NCBI GenBank assembly: GCA_046733275.1
Contig: JBKPOW010000110.1
Coordinates: 1 to 14,704, forward strand
Origin: VRUE01 sp046733275
GTDB taxonomy: Bacteria > Actinomycetota > Thermoleophilia > Solirubrobacterales > 70-9
Length of the DNA stretch: 14,704 bases
Direction: 5' to 3'
The stretch's first letter is position 1; each line of letters begins with the position of its first letter. This document shows, piece after piece, positions 1-6,067 of the stretch. The position numbers and the translations under genes are program-made. Under the pieces are notes generated by a model. The model was not told where the DNA came from. It did not search any database and was given only the letters and a program-made list of their open reading frames with translations.

Positions 1-1
1 C

Positions 2-310
2 CACCACGTCGTGCCGCGTCCGACGATGCTGGTCGAAACGCCGATCGCCGCGACCAACTCGGCCCCCGAGCCGGCGGCCGAAGACTTCCTCGAGTTCCTC
101 TGGTCGGAAGCCGGCCAGCTGCTTTGGTCCGAAAACGGCTACCGCCCGGTGAACCCCAAGCTCGCCAACCAGGAGAGGTTTGTCCCGCGGAACGCCTTCC
201 CCATCGATAAGTTCGGCGGCTGGGCGGAGGTCAACGAGGAGTTCTTCGACCCGGAGACCGGTTCGATCGCCGAGATCGAGCGGGACCTCGGCGTTCCAAC
301 GAGCGAGTGA
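2..310 (+). CDS. Sulfate-binding protein, C-terminal part (third Sbp paralogue, 5' end outside window)
   Basis: The visible 102 residues are the C-terminal lobe of a periplasmic-type sulfate/thiosulfate-binding protein. The reading frame is open to the left edge, so the gene starts outside the window; the GTG at 11 is internal. The segment aligns almost end to end with the C-terminus of the Sbp at 11476-12504: ETPIA near the start, LWSENGYRPVN, FGGW, then EEFFDPETGSIAEIE and a short LGV tail. The similarity is strong enough to indicate paralogues. The gene ends 16 bp before a convergent gene's stop codon, and no permease or ATPase follows it, so it is either an orphan binding protein or the last gene of a cluster lying to the left. 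The family assignment is firm; the transported anion is not proven by sequence. Confidence 0.9.
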   Translation, partial: HHVVPRPTMLVETPIAATNSAPEPAAEDFLEFLWSEAGQLLWSENGYRPVNPKLANQERFVPRNAFPIDKFGGWAEVNEEFFDPETGSIAEIERDLGVPTSE

Positions 311-326
311 CGCCGGTGGCGGAGCC

Positions 327-965
327 CTATGGCTTCAGGCGGAACGGCGGGTACTGGTCGGTGACCAAAGCGAAGGCGTAGGCGTAGACACGGTTGCCCC
401 AGCGGAAGGTGCCCTCGACGAAGCTGAAGATCCCACGCGGGTAGCGACCGGTGAAGAGGATCGCGAACCAGGCGCCAATCACGGCGAAGAAGGCGCCGAT
501 GTAGAGGAAGAAGAGCACGAAGTAGTGGGGGATCGCGAGGAGCCACTTGACCAGAGGCAGGCCCCGCTCGAGCCGCTGGGCGTCGGGATAGGGGAAGTCG
601 AGGTGGACGGCCTGCTGCTCGTCGGTCGACGGGTATTCGTCGTCCATCAATGCCACGTAGACGCCGACGCGGTTGCTGAAGCGCATCAATTCGAGGTTCC
701 AGTCGAACCACCAGCGCGGGTACTTCTTGCGGAAGAGGAGCATCAGGACTACCGGGAAGACGACCAGGCTGCCGCTCGCGACCAGCGCACCGAAGCTGCC
801 GAGGGCGCCGCCCGGTAGCAGGCTGATCACGATCGCGATCGGGATCACGGTGAAGACGCGGAAAAAGGTGGTCAGCCGGTTGAGCTGGCGCTCGGGGTAG
901 TCGACCGAGAAGGTGACCGGGTAATCGCTTGGACCCGGATTGGGCGGGACGGTGGCCGTCTCCAT
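327..965 (-). CDS. DUF4389-family membrane protein
   Basis: A 212-residue membrane protein of the DUF4389 type; function unknown. I chose the ATG at 965 because AGAAGGGA lies about 7 nt upstream and the codons further upstream overlap the VWA gene. A short hydrophilic N-terminus is followed by hydrophobic stretches at about 33-52, 57-78 and 142-171. Two copies of one motif can be seen, at about 79-112 and 173-206: each has YPR, an aromatic-rich stretch, NRV, an Ala/Val-rich stretch, an acidic residue and YP. This suggests an internal duplication. The gene starts 11 bp after the VWA stop codon, so it probably shares an mRNA with the MoxR and VWA genes and may be a membrane partner or client of that pair. 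That role is inferred from position only. Confidence 0.85.
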   Translation of the reverse strand: METATVPPNPGPSDYPVTFSVDYPERQLNRLTTFFRVFTVIPIAIVISLLPGGALGSFGALVASGSLVVFPVVLMLLFRKKYPRWWFDWNLELMRFSNRVGVYVALMDDEYPSTDEQQAVHLDFPYPDAQRLERGLPLVKWLLAIPHYFVLFFLYIGAFFAVIGAWFAILFTGRYPRGIFSFVEGTFRWGNRVYAYAFALVTDQYPPFRLKP

Positions 966-976
966 GCTCGTCCCTT

Positions 977-2395
977 CTACTCGGCGGCGGGAACTCCTCC
1001 AGCGACGACGTTGACGAAGTTCTCCAGGTGTCGCGTCGTCCAGCACTCGAAGGCGCCGTCGCAATAGCGCTCGTAGGCGGCCATCACCGAGTCGCCGTAG
1101 TTCCAGTATAGCTTCGGCTCGGGGTTGAGCCAGAAGAGGCGCCCCGCCCGCTCCGACACCTGGCCGAAGACCTCGGCGTGCGGCTCGCGGCCGTTGGTGC
1201 GCGCGTCGCCGAGCACGATCACGGTCGAGCGCGGGTCGAGCTCGTCGGAGATCTCGGCGAGGAACTCGAGCCAGACGCGGCCGTAGTCGGTGTAGCCGGA
1301 GACGTCGGCGACGCCGCCCTCGCTGGAGACGCGGCGGGCGATCTCGCGGAAGTCGCGCTCGTGCTCGAAGATCTCGGTCACCTCGGAGATCCGCTCGATG
1401 AAGACGAAGCTGCGCAGCTTGCGGAACGAGTCGTGCAGGGCGTGCAGGACGGAGAGGAAGAAGACGCTGGCCGAGGTGACGCTGGTCGAGACGTCGCAGA
1501 GCACGTAGATCTCCGGCCGGCGCGGTCGCTTCGGCCGGTAGCGCAGGTGCATCGGCACGCCGCCGGTCTCCAGCGAGGCGCGCATCGTCCGCCGCACGTC
1601 GACCGTCCGTCCCTTGCGCCGGCCGCGCTGCTCGTGGCCGAGCGTCGCCAGGCGGCGCTTCATCTGCGAGACGGCCCTGTGGACAGCAGCCAGGTCCTGC
1701 GTGGGACTGGTCGGCAGCGCCCGGTCGAGCTCGGCCAGCGGCCGCGAGGGCGGCAACGTCTCGGTGCGCTCGATCAGGTCGCGTTCGAGCTCGCGCCGCA
1801 GGTGGCGCTCGAAGCGGTTGAGCTGCTCGCGGTCGATCGGCGGCAGCTCGGCGGCGCCGTCGGTCGCCTCTCCCTGCTGCTGCGTACCGGCCGAGAGCTC
1901 CAGCGTGCGGCGGATCCGCTGCACGTCGACGCCGACCACGCCCGAGCCCTCGCCCTGGCGGCCGAAGGCGGCGATCGCCAGGCGGGCCAGGTCGCGCATC
2001 TCGCCGTCGTTCCCTTCGACGATCGCCTGGCGGATCTGCTCGCGCAGCTCGTCGATGTCGAGTCGCTCGGCGCCCTCGTGGCGCTCCCCGCCCTCGCTCA
2101 CCTCGCGCTCGATAGCCTCCGCCTCGGCGGCGCGGAAGAACCAGCGCTCGAAGATCAGCTCGAAGACGCGGCGGTCCTCCTGCGACTTGGCGATCGTCGC
2201 CGCAAGCGCCTCGCGAAAGTCGTCGCGCGACTGCCAGGGCACCTGCTCGAGCGCGGCGAAGGCGTCGAGGATCTCCGAGGTGCCCACGGCCACCCCCTCG
2301 CCGCGCAGCTCCTCGCAGAAGGCGAGCAGCTTCGGCGCGAGACCGGGCGGGCCGGCATCGGCCCGCGGCCCGTAAGGCGACGCCGCCCCGCTCAC
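977..2395 (-). CDS. CoxE-type VWA domain protein
   Basis: A 472-residue protein with a C-terminal von Willebrand factor A domain of the CoxE-like class. Such proteins work with MoxR-type AAA+ ATPases as metal-dependent adaptors in remodelling or maturing client enzymes; CoxD/CoxE act on CO dehydrogenase. The N-terminal half (about 20-260) is charged and helical. The VWA domain (about 294-450) carries the metal-binding MIDAS residues: DVSTS at 301-305, Thr369 in GYTDYG and Asp397 in LGDART. A basic RRTMR segment near 269-273 precedes it. The start is a GTG at 2395 that overlaps the ATPase stop codon as GTGA. The open frame runs on to 3070, but that part lies antisense-free inside the ATPase gene in another frame and is not coding. 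No CO dehydrogenase genes are in view, so the client is unknown. Confidence 0.88.
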   Translation of the reverse strand: MSGAASPYGPRADAGPPGLAPKLLAFCEELRGEGVAVGTSEILDAFAALEQVPWQSRDDFREALAATIAKSQEDRRVFELIFERWFFRAAEAEAIEREVSEGGERHEGAERLDIDELREQIRQAIVEGNDGEMRDLARLAIAAFGRQGEGSGVVGVDVQRIRRTLELSAGTQQQGEATDGAAELPPIDREQLNRFERHLRRELERDLIERTETLPPSRPLAELDRALPTSPTQDLAAVHRAVSQMKRRLATLGHEQRGRRKGRTVDVRRTMRASLETGGVPMHLRYRPKRPRRPEIYVLCDVSTSVTSASVFFLSVLHALHDSFRKLRSFVFIERISEVTEIFEHERDFREIARRVSSEGGVADVSGYTDYGRVWLEFLAEISDELDPRSTVIVLGDARTNGREPHAEVFGQVSERAGRLFWLNPEPKLYWNYGDSVMAAYERYCDGAFECWTTRHLENFVNVVAGGVPAAE

Positions 2396-3282
2396 CCCGC
2401 CTGCGTCGGCGCCGAGAGCTTCATCCCCACCCTCTCGGCGACCAGGTCGATGTCGGTGCGGTGCTTGACGATGATCGACATCGACTGCTCGAAGGTCTCG
2501 CGGTCGATGTCCTCGGCGCCCATCAGCAGCAGCGTCCGCGCCCAATCGATCGTCTCGGCGATCGAGGGCGGCTTCTTCAGGTCGAGCGCGCGGACCATCC
2601 GCACGACCTCGACCAGCCGCCGCGTCAGCGCCTCGGAGAGGTCCGGCGCGTGCAGCCTGACGATCTCCATCTCGCGCTCCAGCTCGGGGTAGTCGAGCCA
2701 GAGGTAGAGGCAGCGCCGCTTCAGCGCCTCGGTCAGCTCGCGCGAGTTGTTGGAGGTGAGGACGACGATCGGCATCGAGGTGGCCGATACCTGGCCCAGC
2801 TCGGGGATCGTGATCTGGAAGTCGGAGAGCAGCTCGAGCAGCATCGCCTCGAACTCCTGGTCGGTCTTGTCGATCTCGTCGATCAGGAGGACGACCGGCT
2901 CGGCGCTGGCGATCGCCTGCATCAGCGGCCGCTCGAGCAGGAACTCCTCGCTGAAGATGTCGCCGTGCACCTCCTCCCAGCCGGACTCGCCGCCGGCCTG
3001 GATGCGCAGCAGCTGCTTGCGGTAGTTCCACTCGTAGAGCGCCTTCGCCTCGTCGAGGCCCTCGTAGCACTGCAGGCGGATCAGCTCGCGACCGCTGGCA
3101 CGCGAGAGCGCCTTGGCCAGCTCGGTCTTGCCGACCCCCGCCGGGCCCTCGACCAGGACCGGCTTGCCCAGCCGCTGGGCGAGGAAGGAGACCAGCGCGG
3201 CCGACTCGTCGGCGAGGTAGCCGGCGCCGGCGAGCGCCTGCTTGGTTTCCGCTACGGAGCCGGGAGCCTGCGTCTCGGTCAT
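2392..3282 (-). CDS. MoxR/CoxD-type AAA+ ATPase
   Basis: A 296-residue AAA+ ATPase of the MoxR group, close to CoxD in style. It should couple ATP hydrolysis to remodelling of a target protein together with the VWA protein encoded next. Walker A is GPAGVGKT at 46-53, Walker B is VLLIDE at 131-136, the sensor-1 asparagine lies in TSNN at 176-179, and an arginine pair at 189-190 sits where the arginine finger is expected. The length fits the family. The ATG at 3282 begins a typical N-terminus; longer frames run into the divergent gene. No good ribosome site precedes it, but a TATCAT hexamer ends 7 nt upstream, which fits a leaderless mRNA. It is the first gene of the MoxR-VWA-DUF4389 cassette. 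Confidence 0.92.
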   Translation of the reverse strand: MTETQAPGSVAETKQALAGAGYLADESAALVSFLAQRLGKPVLVEGPAGVGKTELAKALSRASGRELIRLQCYEGLDEAKALYEWNYRKQLLRIQAGGESGWEEVHGDIFSEEFLLERPLMQAIASAEPVVLLIDEIDKTDQEFEAMLLELLSDFQITIPELGQVSATSMPIVVLTSNNSRELTEALKRRCLYLWLDYPELEREMEIVRLHAPDLSEALTRRLVEVVRMVRALDLKKPPSIAETIDWARTLLLMGAEDIDRETFEQSMSIIVKHRTDIDLVAERVGMKLSAPTQAG

Positions 3283-3289
3283 GCCGGCG

Positions 3290-3297
3290 ATGATAAT
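3290..3297. promoter_or_regulatory. Overlapping divergent -10 elements, probably leaderless in both directions
   Basis: The 23 bp between the MoxR ATG (3282) and the GTG of the small membrane gene (3306) contain ATGATAAT. Read on the + strand this gives GATAAT (3292-3297), 8 nt before the GTG. Read on the minus strand it gives TATCAT (3295-3290), 7 nt before the ATG. Each matches the TATAAT consensus at five of six positions and lies where a -10 box should be if transcription starts at the start codon. I see no convincing -35 box on either side. Neither start codon has a clear ribosome-binding site, which agrees with leaderless mRNAs. Confidence 0.5.
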
Positions 3298-3305
3298 CCG
3301 CGCCG

Positions 3306-3551
3306 GTGTCCGCCCCCGACCTCGCCTCCGTGCTTCCCGCGCTGCTGCCCCTCGCCGCCCTGCTCCCTCACAGCGCCGGCCCCTACATCGCACTCGTCCT
3401 GATCGGCTTTGCCGTCAGCATCCTCGGCCACCTCAGCAGCGCACGCTGGCTGATCGCCGTCGGCATCGTCCTGATCTTCCTCGGCGCCTTCCTCTTCCCG
3501 CTGGCGCTCAACCTGACCGAGTCGACCCCGCCACAGCTGAAGAATCGTTGA
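3306..3551 (+). CDS. Small membrane protein of unknown function
   Basis: An 81-residue protein that I do not recognise. After a short N-terminus it has three hydrophobic stretches, at about 9-21, 27-44 and 49-69, the last two being the best membrane spans, and it ends in a polar tail. The GTG start at 3306 has no ribosome site but lies 8 nt downstream of a GATAAT -10 box, consistent with leaderless translation. It is divergent from the MoxR gene and 68 bp upstream of the lipoprotein gene on the same strand. That it is a real gene rests on its membrane-protein composition, clean boundaries and the promoter; no function can be assigned. Confidence 0.65.
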   Translation: MSAPDLASVLPALLPLAALLPHSAGPYIALVLIGFAVSILGHLSSARWLIAVGIVLIFLGAFLFPLALNLTESTPPQLKNR

Positions 3552-3571
3552 GGAATTGCCGGTACCCTTAG

Positions 3572-3590
3572 GCGTCGCCACGCGCGACGC
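3572..3590 (+). terminator. Short GC hairpin between the small membrane gene and the lipoprotein gene
   Basis: A perfect 7-bp inverted repeat, GCGTCGC then GCGACGC, with a CACGC loop, lies 20 bp after the stop of the small membrane gene and 29 bp before the lipoprotein TTG. There is no T tract. It could end the upstream transcript or form part of the lipoprotein mRNA leader. Stems of this size are common by chance at this GC content. Confidence 0.3.
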
Positions 3591-3603
3591 ACTCAAACCA
3601 ACC

Positions 3604-3610
3604 CAGGAGG
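3604..3610 (+). promoter_or_regulatory. Strong ribosome-binding site that fixes a TTG start
   Basis: CAGGAGG ends 9 nt before the TTG at 3620. It is among the best Shine-Dalgarno matches in the window and supports the unusual TTG start of the lipoprotein gene, directly ahead of the signal peptide. Confidence 0.8.
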
Positions 3611-3619
3611 CAGACCGCC

Positions 3620-4660
3620 TTGAGCCGAGATCGCATCCTCAACGCACTTACCGCACTCGCCGCGCTGGTTGCGATGACGCTCGCCCTGGGCGCCTGCGGT
3701 GAGAGCGAGAGCGAAAGCGAGAAGAGCGGCGAGAGCCCCAAAGCCGTCCTCGACGAAGCGACGCTGCAGGGGATCGACAGCGGCGACATCGAGCTCACGC
3801 TCGACGTCAAAGCCGAGGGCCGCGAAGGCGGCGACCTCGACATCAGCCTCTCCGGCCCGTTCCAGGCCGAAGCCAAAGGCGAGCTGCCGCAGCTGGCGAT
3901 CAAGGCCGAGGCGGACGGCGAAGTCGACGGCGAACCGGTCGACTTCGAGGGCGGTGTCGTGCTGCTGCCGAACAGCGCCTACGTCAACTACGAAGGGGTG
4001 GAGTACGAAGTCGACCCGGCGACCTTCGGCTTCCTCGAATCGACGTTGGAGGAAGCGCAGCGCGAAGGCGACGCCGAAACGGGCTCGGCCGGAGCCACCG
4101 GCTGCCAGGAAGAGCTCGGCAGCCTGAAAGTCGGCGAGTTCCTCGAAAACGGAGTCAACGAAGGCAGCGCCGACGTCGAGGGCACCGCGACGACCAAGAT
4201 CAGCGGCGACCTCGATGTCCCCGTGACGCTCGACAACCTGCTCGAAGTCGCCGAAAGCCCGGCCTGCCGGGCCCAGCTCGGCGCCGCCGGCCCGCTGCCC
4301 TCGAAGTCTGAAATCGAAGACGCCAAGGACGAGGCGCGCAGCTCGCTCAAATCCACGCACGTCGACATCTACGTCGGCGACGACAACATCGTCCGCCAGC
4401 TCTCCGCCCAGGTCGAGATCGAACCGAAGAACGGTGGCGACGGACCGAAAAGCGCCGCGATCGACGTCGAGCTGAAGCTGAAGGGCGTCAACGAGGAACA
4501 GAACATCTCCGCCCCCGAAGGAGCCAAGCCGCTGAGCCAGCTCTTCACCAAGCTCGGCATCGACCCGCTTGCGCTGCTCGGCGTCCTGCAGGGCGAAAAC
4601 AGAGACAAAGCACTGAACGAACTGCTCGAACAGCTGGACCTTCCCGGCGCGGCCGGCTGA
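3620..4660 (+). CDS. Secreted lipoprotein, possibly LppX/LprG-like
   Basis: A 346-residue exported lipoprotein. The TTG start is set by CAGGAGG 9 nt upstream. A basic N-terminus, a hydrophobic stretch at about 9-24 and the lipobox LGAC with Cys26 show a lipoprotein signal peptide. A Ser/Glu-rich linker follows. The mature part alternates beta-strand-like segments rich in Glu, Asp, Val and Gly, with YVNYEGVEYEVDP around 120-135. Two Cys in the middle (in TGCQEE and SPACRA) could form a disulfide. This pattern resembles the half-barrel LppX/LprG/LolA-like lipoproteins of actinobacteria, which carry lipids, but that comparison is from general appearance, not a search. It is followed 19 bp later by the exchanger gene and may share its mRNA. 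Confidence 0.87.
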   Translation: MSRDRILNALTALAALVAMTLALGACGESESESEKSGESPKAVLDEATLQGIDSGDIELTLDVKAEGREGGDLDISLSGPFQAEAKGELPQLAIKAEADGEVDGEPVDFEGGVVLLPNSAYVNYEGVEYEVDPATFGFLESTLEEAQREGDAETGSAGATGCQEELGSLKVGEFLENGVNEGSADVEGTATTKISGDLDVPVTLDNLLEVAESPACRAQLGAAGPLPSKSEIEDAKDEARSSLKSTHVDIYVGDDNIVRQLSAQVEIEPKNGGDGPKSAAIDVELKLKGVNEEQNISAPEGAKPLSQLFTKLGIDPLALLGVLQGENRDKALNELLEQLDLPGAAG

Positions 4661-4679
4661 GCGCGGCTCCCGCCTTCTC

Positions 4680-5681
4680 GTGGACGTCCTGCTGCTGTTC
4701 GTCAGCTTTGCGGTGATCCTGGCCGGAGCGCTGCTCTTCACCAACGCGGTCGAGTGGATCGGCCACCGGATGGAGCTGGGCGAAGGCGCGGTCGGCAGCG
4801 TGCTCGCCGCGGTCGGCACGGCGATGCCGGAGACGCTGATCGCGATCGTCGCTCTGATCGGCGCCAAGGAGGGCGCCGACGAGGTGGCGATCGGCGCGAT
4901 CGTCGGCGCTCCCTTCCTGCTCGGCACGCTGGCGATGGGCCTGGTCGGGCTCTTCGCCTACCTCTACCGGGACCGCCGCCGGACCGGCCTGAAGCTCGAC
5001 GCCCACGGGCCGACCCTGGAGCGCGACCTGATCTTCTTCCTGATCTTCTTCGCCCTCTCGCTGGCGCTCGCCTGGGGGGCGCCGCCGGCGCTCCGCTACC
5101 CGATCGGGGTGCTCGTCATCCTCGCCTACCCGATCTACATCCACCGCACGATCAGCGGTGGCGGCGAGGTGCAGGACCACGACACCCTCAATCCGCTGAT
5201 CTTCGAGCGCCGCGAGGAGTTCCGCACCAACCCCGGCCTGCTCTTCTGCGTAATCCAGCTGCTCGTCGGCCTCGCCGCGATGGTCGGCGGCGCCCACCTC
5301 TTCGTCGAGGAGCTGCTGCACATTGCCGAGAGCGTCGGCGTGGAGCCGGTCGTCCTCGCCCTGATCCTCGCCCCGCTGGCGACCGAGCTGCCGGAGAAGG
5401 TCAACAGCTTCTTCTGGGTGCGCGAGAACAAGGACTCGCTCGCGCTCGGCAACCTGACTGGGGCGATGGTCTTCCAGTCGACGATCCCCTTCGGCATCGG
5501 CCTGCTCTTCACCGAGTGGGCACTGAGCACCAACGCCGCGATCTCGGTCGCGCTCGGCCTGATCGGCGGCTTCCTCGCGTACGAGATGCTGCACCGCCGC
5601 GACCGCTTCTCGCTGGCGGCGGTGATCACGTGGTTCGTGCTCTACGTCGCCTACATCGGCGTCGTCGCGATCAGCGCCTGA
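4680..5681 (+). CDS. Sodium/calcium exchanger-family (CaCA) membrane protein
   Basis: A 333-residue polytopic membrane protein of the calcium/cation antiporter superfamily, expected to exchange Ca2+ or a similar cation against Na+ or H+. The two inverted alpha-repeats can be seen: GSVLAAVGTAMPE at about 39-51, and LATELPE at about 233-239 followed by LALGNLTGAMVF at 254-265. The conserved acidic residues are Glu51 and Glu239. A hydrophilic loop at about 155-185 separates the halves. The Asn residues of the usual GNxxGSN motif are replaced in both repeats (GAIVGAP and GNLTGAM, the latter keeping only the first Asn), so ion selectivity may differ from typical members. The GTG start at 4680 follows the lipoprotein gene by 19 bp and has no clear ribosome site of its own, suggesting read-through translation. 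Confidence 0.88.
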   Translation: MDVLLLFVSFAVILAGALLFTNAVEWIGHRMELGEGAVGSVLAAVGTAMPETLIAIVALIGAKEGADEVAIGAIVGAPFLLGTLAMGLVGLFAYLYRDRRRTGLKLDAHGPTLERDLIFFLIFFALSLALAWGAPPALRYPIGVLVILAYPIYIHRTISGGGEVQDHDTLNPLIFERREEFRTNPGLLFCVIQLLVGLAAMVGGAHLFVEELLHIAESVGVEPVVLALILAPLATELPEKVNSFFWVRENKDSLALGNLTGAMVFQSTIPFGIGLLFTEWALSTNAAISVALGLIGGFLAYEMLHRRDRFSLAAVITWFVLYVAYIGVVAISA

Positions 5682-5684
5682 CAA

Positions 5685-5708
5685 CAGCGCTGAGATGCTC
5701 AGCCGCTG
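5685..5708. terminator. Hairpin between convergent genes (candidate bidirectional terminator)
   Basis: CAGCGCTGAG and CTCAGCCGCTG pair to give a 10-bp stem with one bulged C and an ATG loop. It begins 4 bp after the exchanger stop codon and includes the stop codon of the convergent 67-aa gene. There is no T tract, but the position between converging genes fits a terminator working in both directions. Confidence 0.5.
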
Positions 5709-5902
5709 GAGCGGCGCAGGGACTCCGGTCGACGGAGGGACTCGCCGAGGATGAGGCGGGCGCGGTAGTAGATCGCCTCGTCGACGCCGTCGCGATCTCC
5801 GGCGGCGTCGGCAAGCGCCCGGTTCTCGAGGCGCTCGCCCCGCGCCACCCCACTCAGCTTGCCCCGCGAGATCATCGTGGTCTTCTCGATCGAACGACTC
5901 AT
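5699..5902 (-). CDS. Small basic protein of unknown function
   Basis: A 67-residue, hydrophilic, arginine-rich protein that I do not recognise. The ATG at 5902 has AAGGAG (complement of 5909-5914) 6 nt upstream, one of the best ribosome sites here, and upstream of that lies an extended -10 box with a palindrome. These signals make it very likely to be a real, regulated gene. The sequence has no membrane span and no cysteines. A central segment with DEAIYYRARL at about 41-50 is likely helical, and the C-terminus carries a LRRPESLRR pattern. It stands alone between convergent and divergent neighbours. It could be a small regulator or stress protein, but nothing in the sequence proves this. Confidence 0.72.
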   Translation of the reverse strand: MSRSIEKTTMISRGKLSGVARGERLENRALADAAGDRDGVDEAIYYRARLILGESLRRPESLRRSSG

Positions 5903-5925
5903 GCTCTTCTCCTTTCTAGAGTTTG

Positions 5926-5950
5926 TTGAGTTTGAAAGTCAAGAATAGCA
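5926..5950 (-). promoter_or_regulatory. Extended -10 promoter with a 17-bp palindrome at the start site
   Basis: On the minus strand TGCTATTCT (5950-5942) is an extended -10 box (TGn-TATTCT). Immediately downstream, 5926-5942 reads TTGAGTTTGAAAGTCAA, a palindrome in which seven of eight base pairs match around a central G. The predicted start of transcription (near 5935) falls inside the palindrome, a classic repressor position. The ATG of the 67-aa gene is 24 bp further on. No good -35 box is seen, as is common with extended -10 promoters. The sequence is AT-rich in an otherwise GC-rich region. The regulator is unknown. Confidence 0.5.
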
Positions 5951-6067
5951 GCAAGCGTACGCCTCGCTGTAGTAGTGATGGGGACGGGCGACAACGCCTG
6001 GCCATCGCCATGCATGATGCAGCGGGAATCGGGGAAGGGAAGGGCCATGGGTGAAGAGGGATGACTG

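Noticed and set aside
311..330. Weak AGCC/GGCT stem between the left-edge Sbp gene and the convergent DUF4389 gene
   Set aside because: Only 4 bp plus a G-U pair; not enough for a terminator.
1178..2692. Long + strand open frame (504 codons) opposite the VWA and MoxR genes
   Set aside because: It is the mirror of a high-GC gene. The minus-strand product has clear VWA and ATPase motifs; this one has none.
2396..3070. Upstream extension of the VWA protein frame
   Set aside because: The extension lies inside the MoxR gene in another frame and reads as Arg/Ala-rich nonsense. The GTG at 2395 overlapping the MoxR stop is the sensible start.
3593..4927. Minus-strand open frame of 444 codons opposite the lipoprotein gene
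   Set aside because: No signal peptide, lipobox or ribosome site; the + strand gene has all three.
6011..6021. TGCATGATGCA palindrome upstream of the phosphatase gene
   Set aside because: Perfect but only 5 bp per arm, with no promoter element placed beside it; expected by chance.
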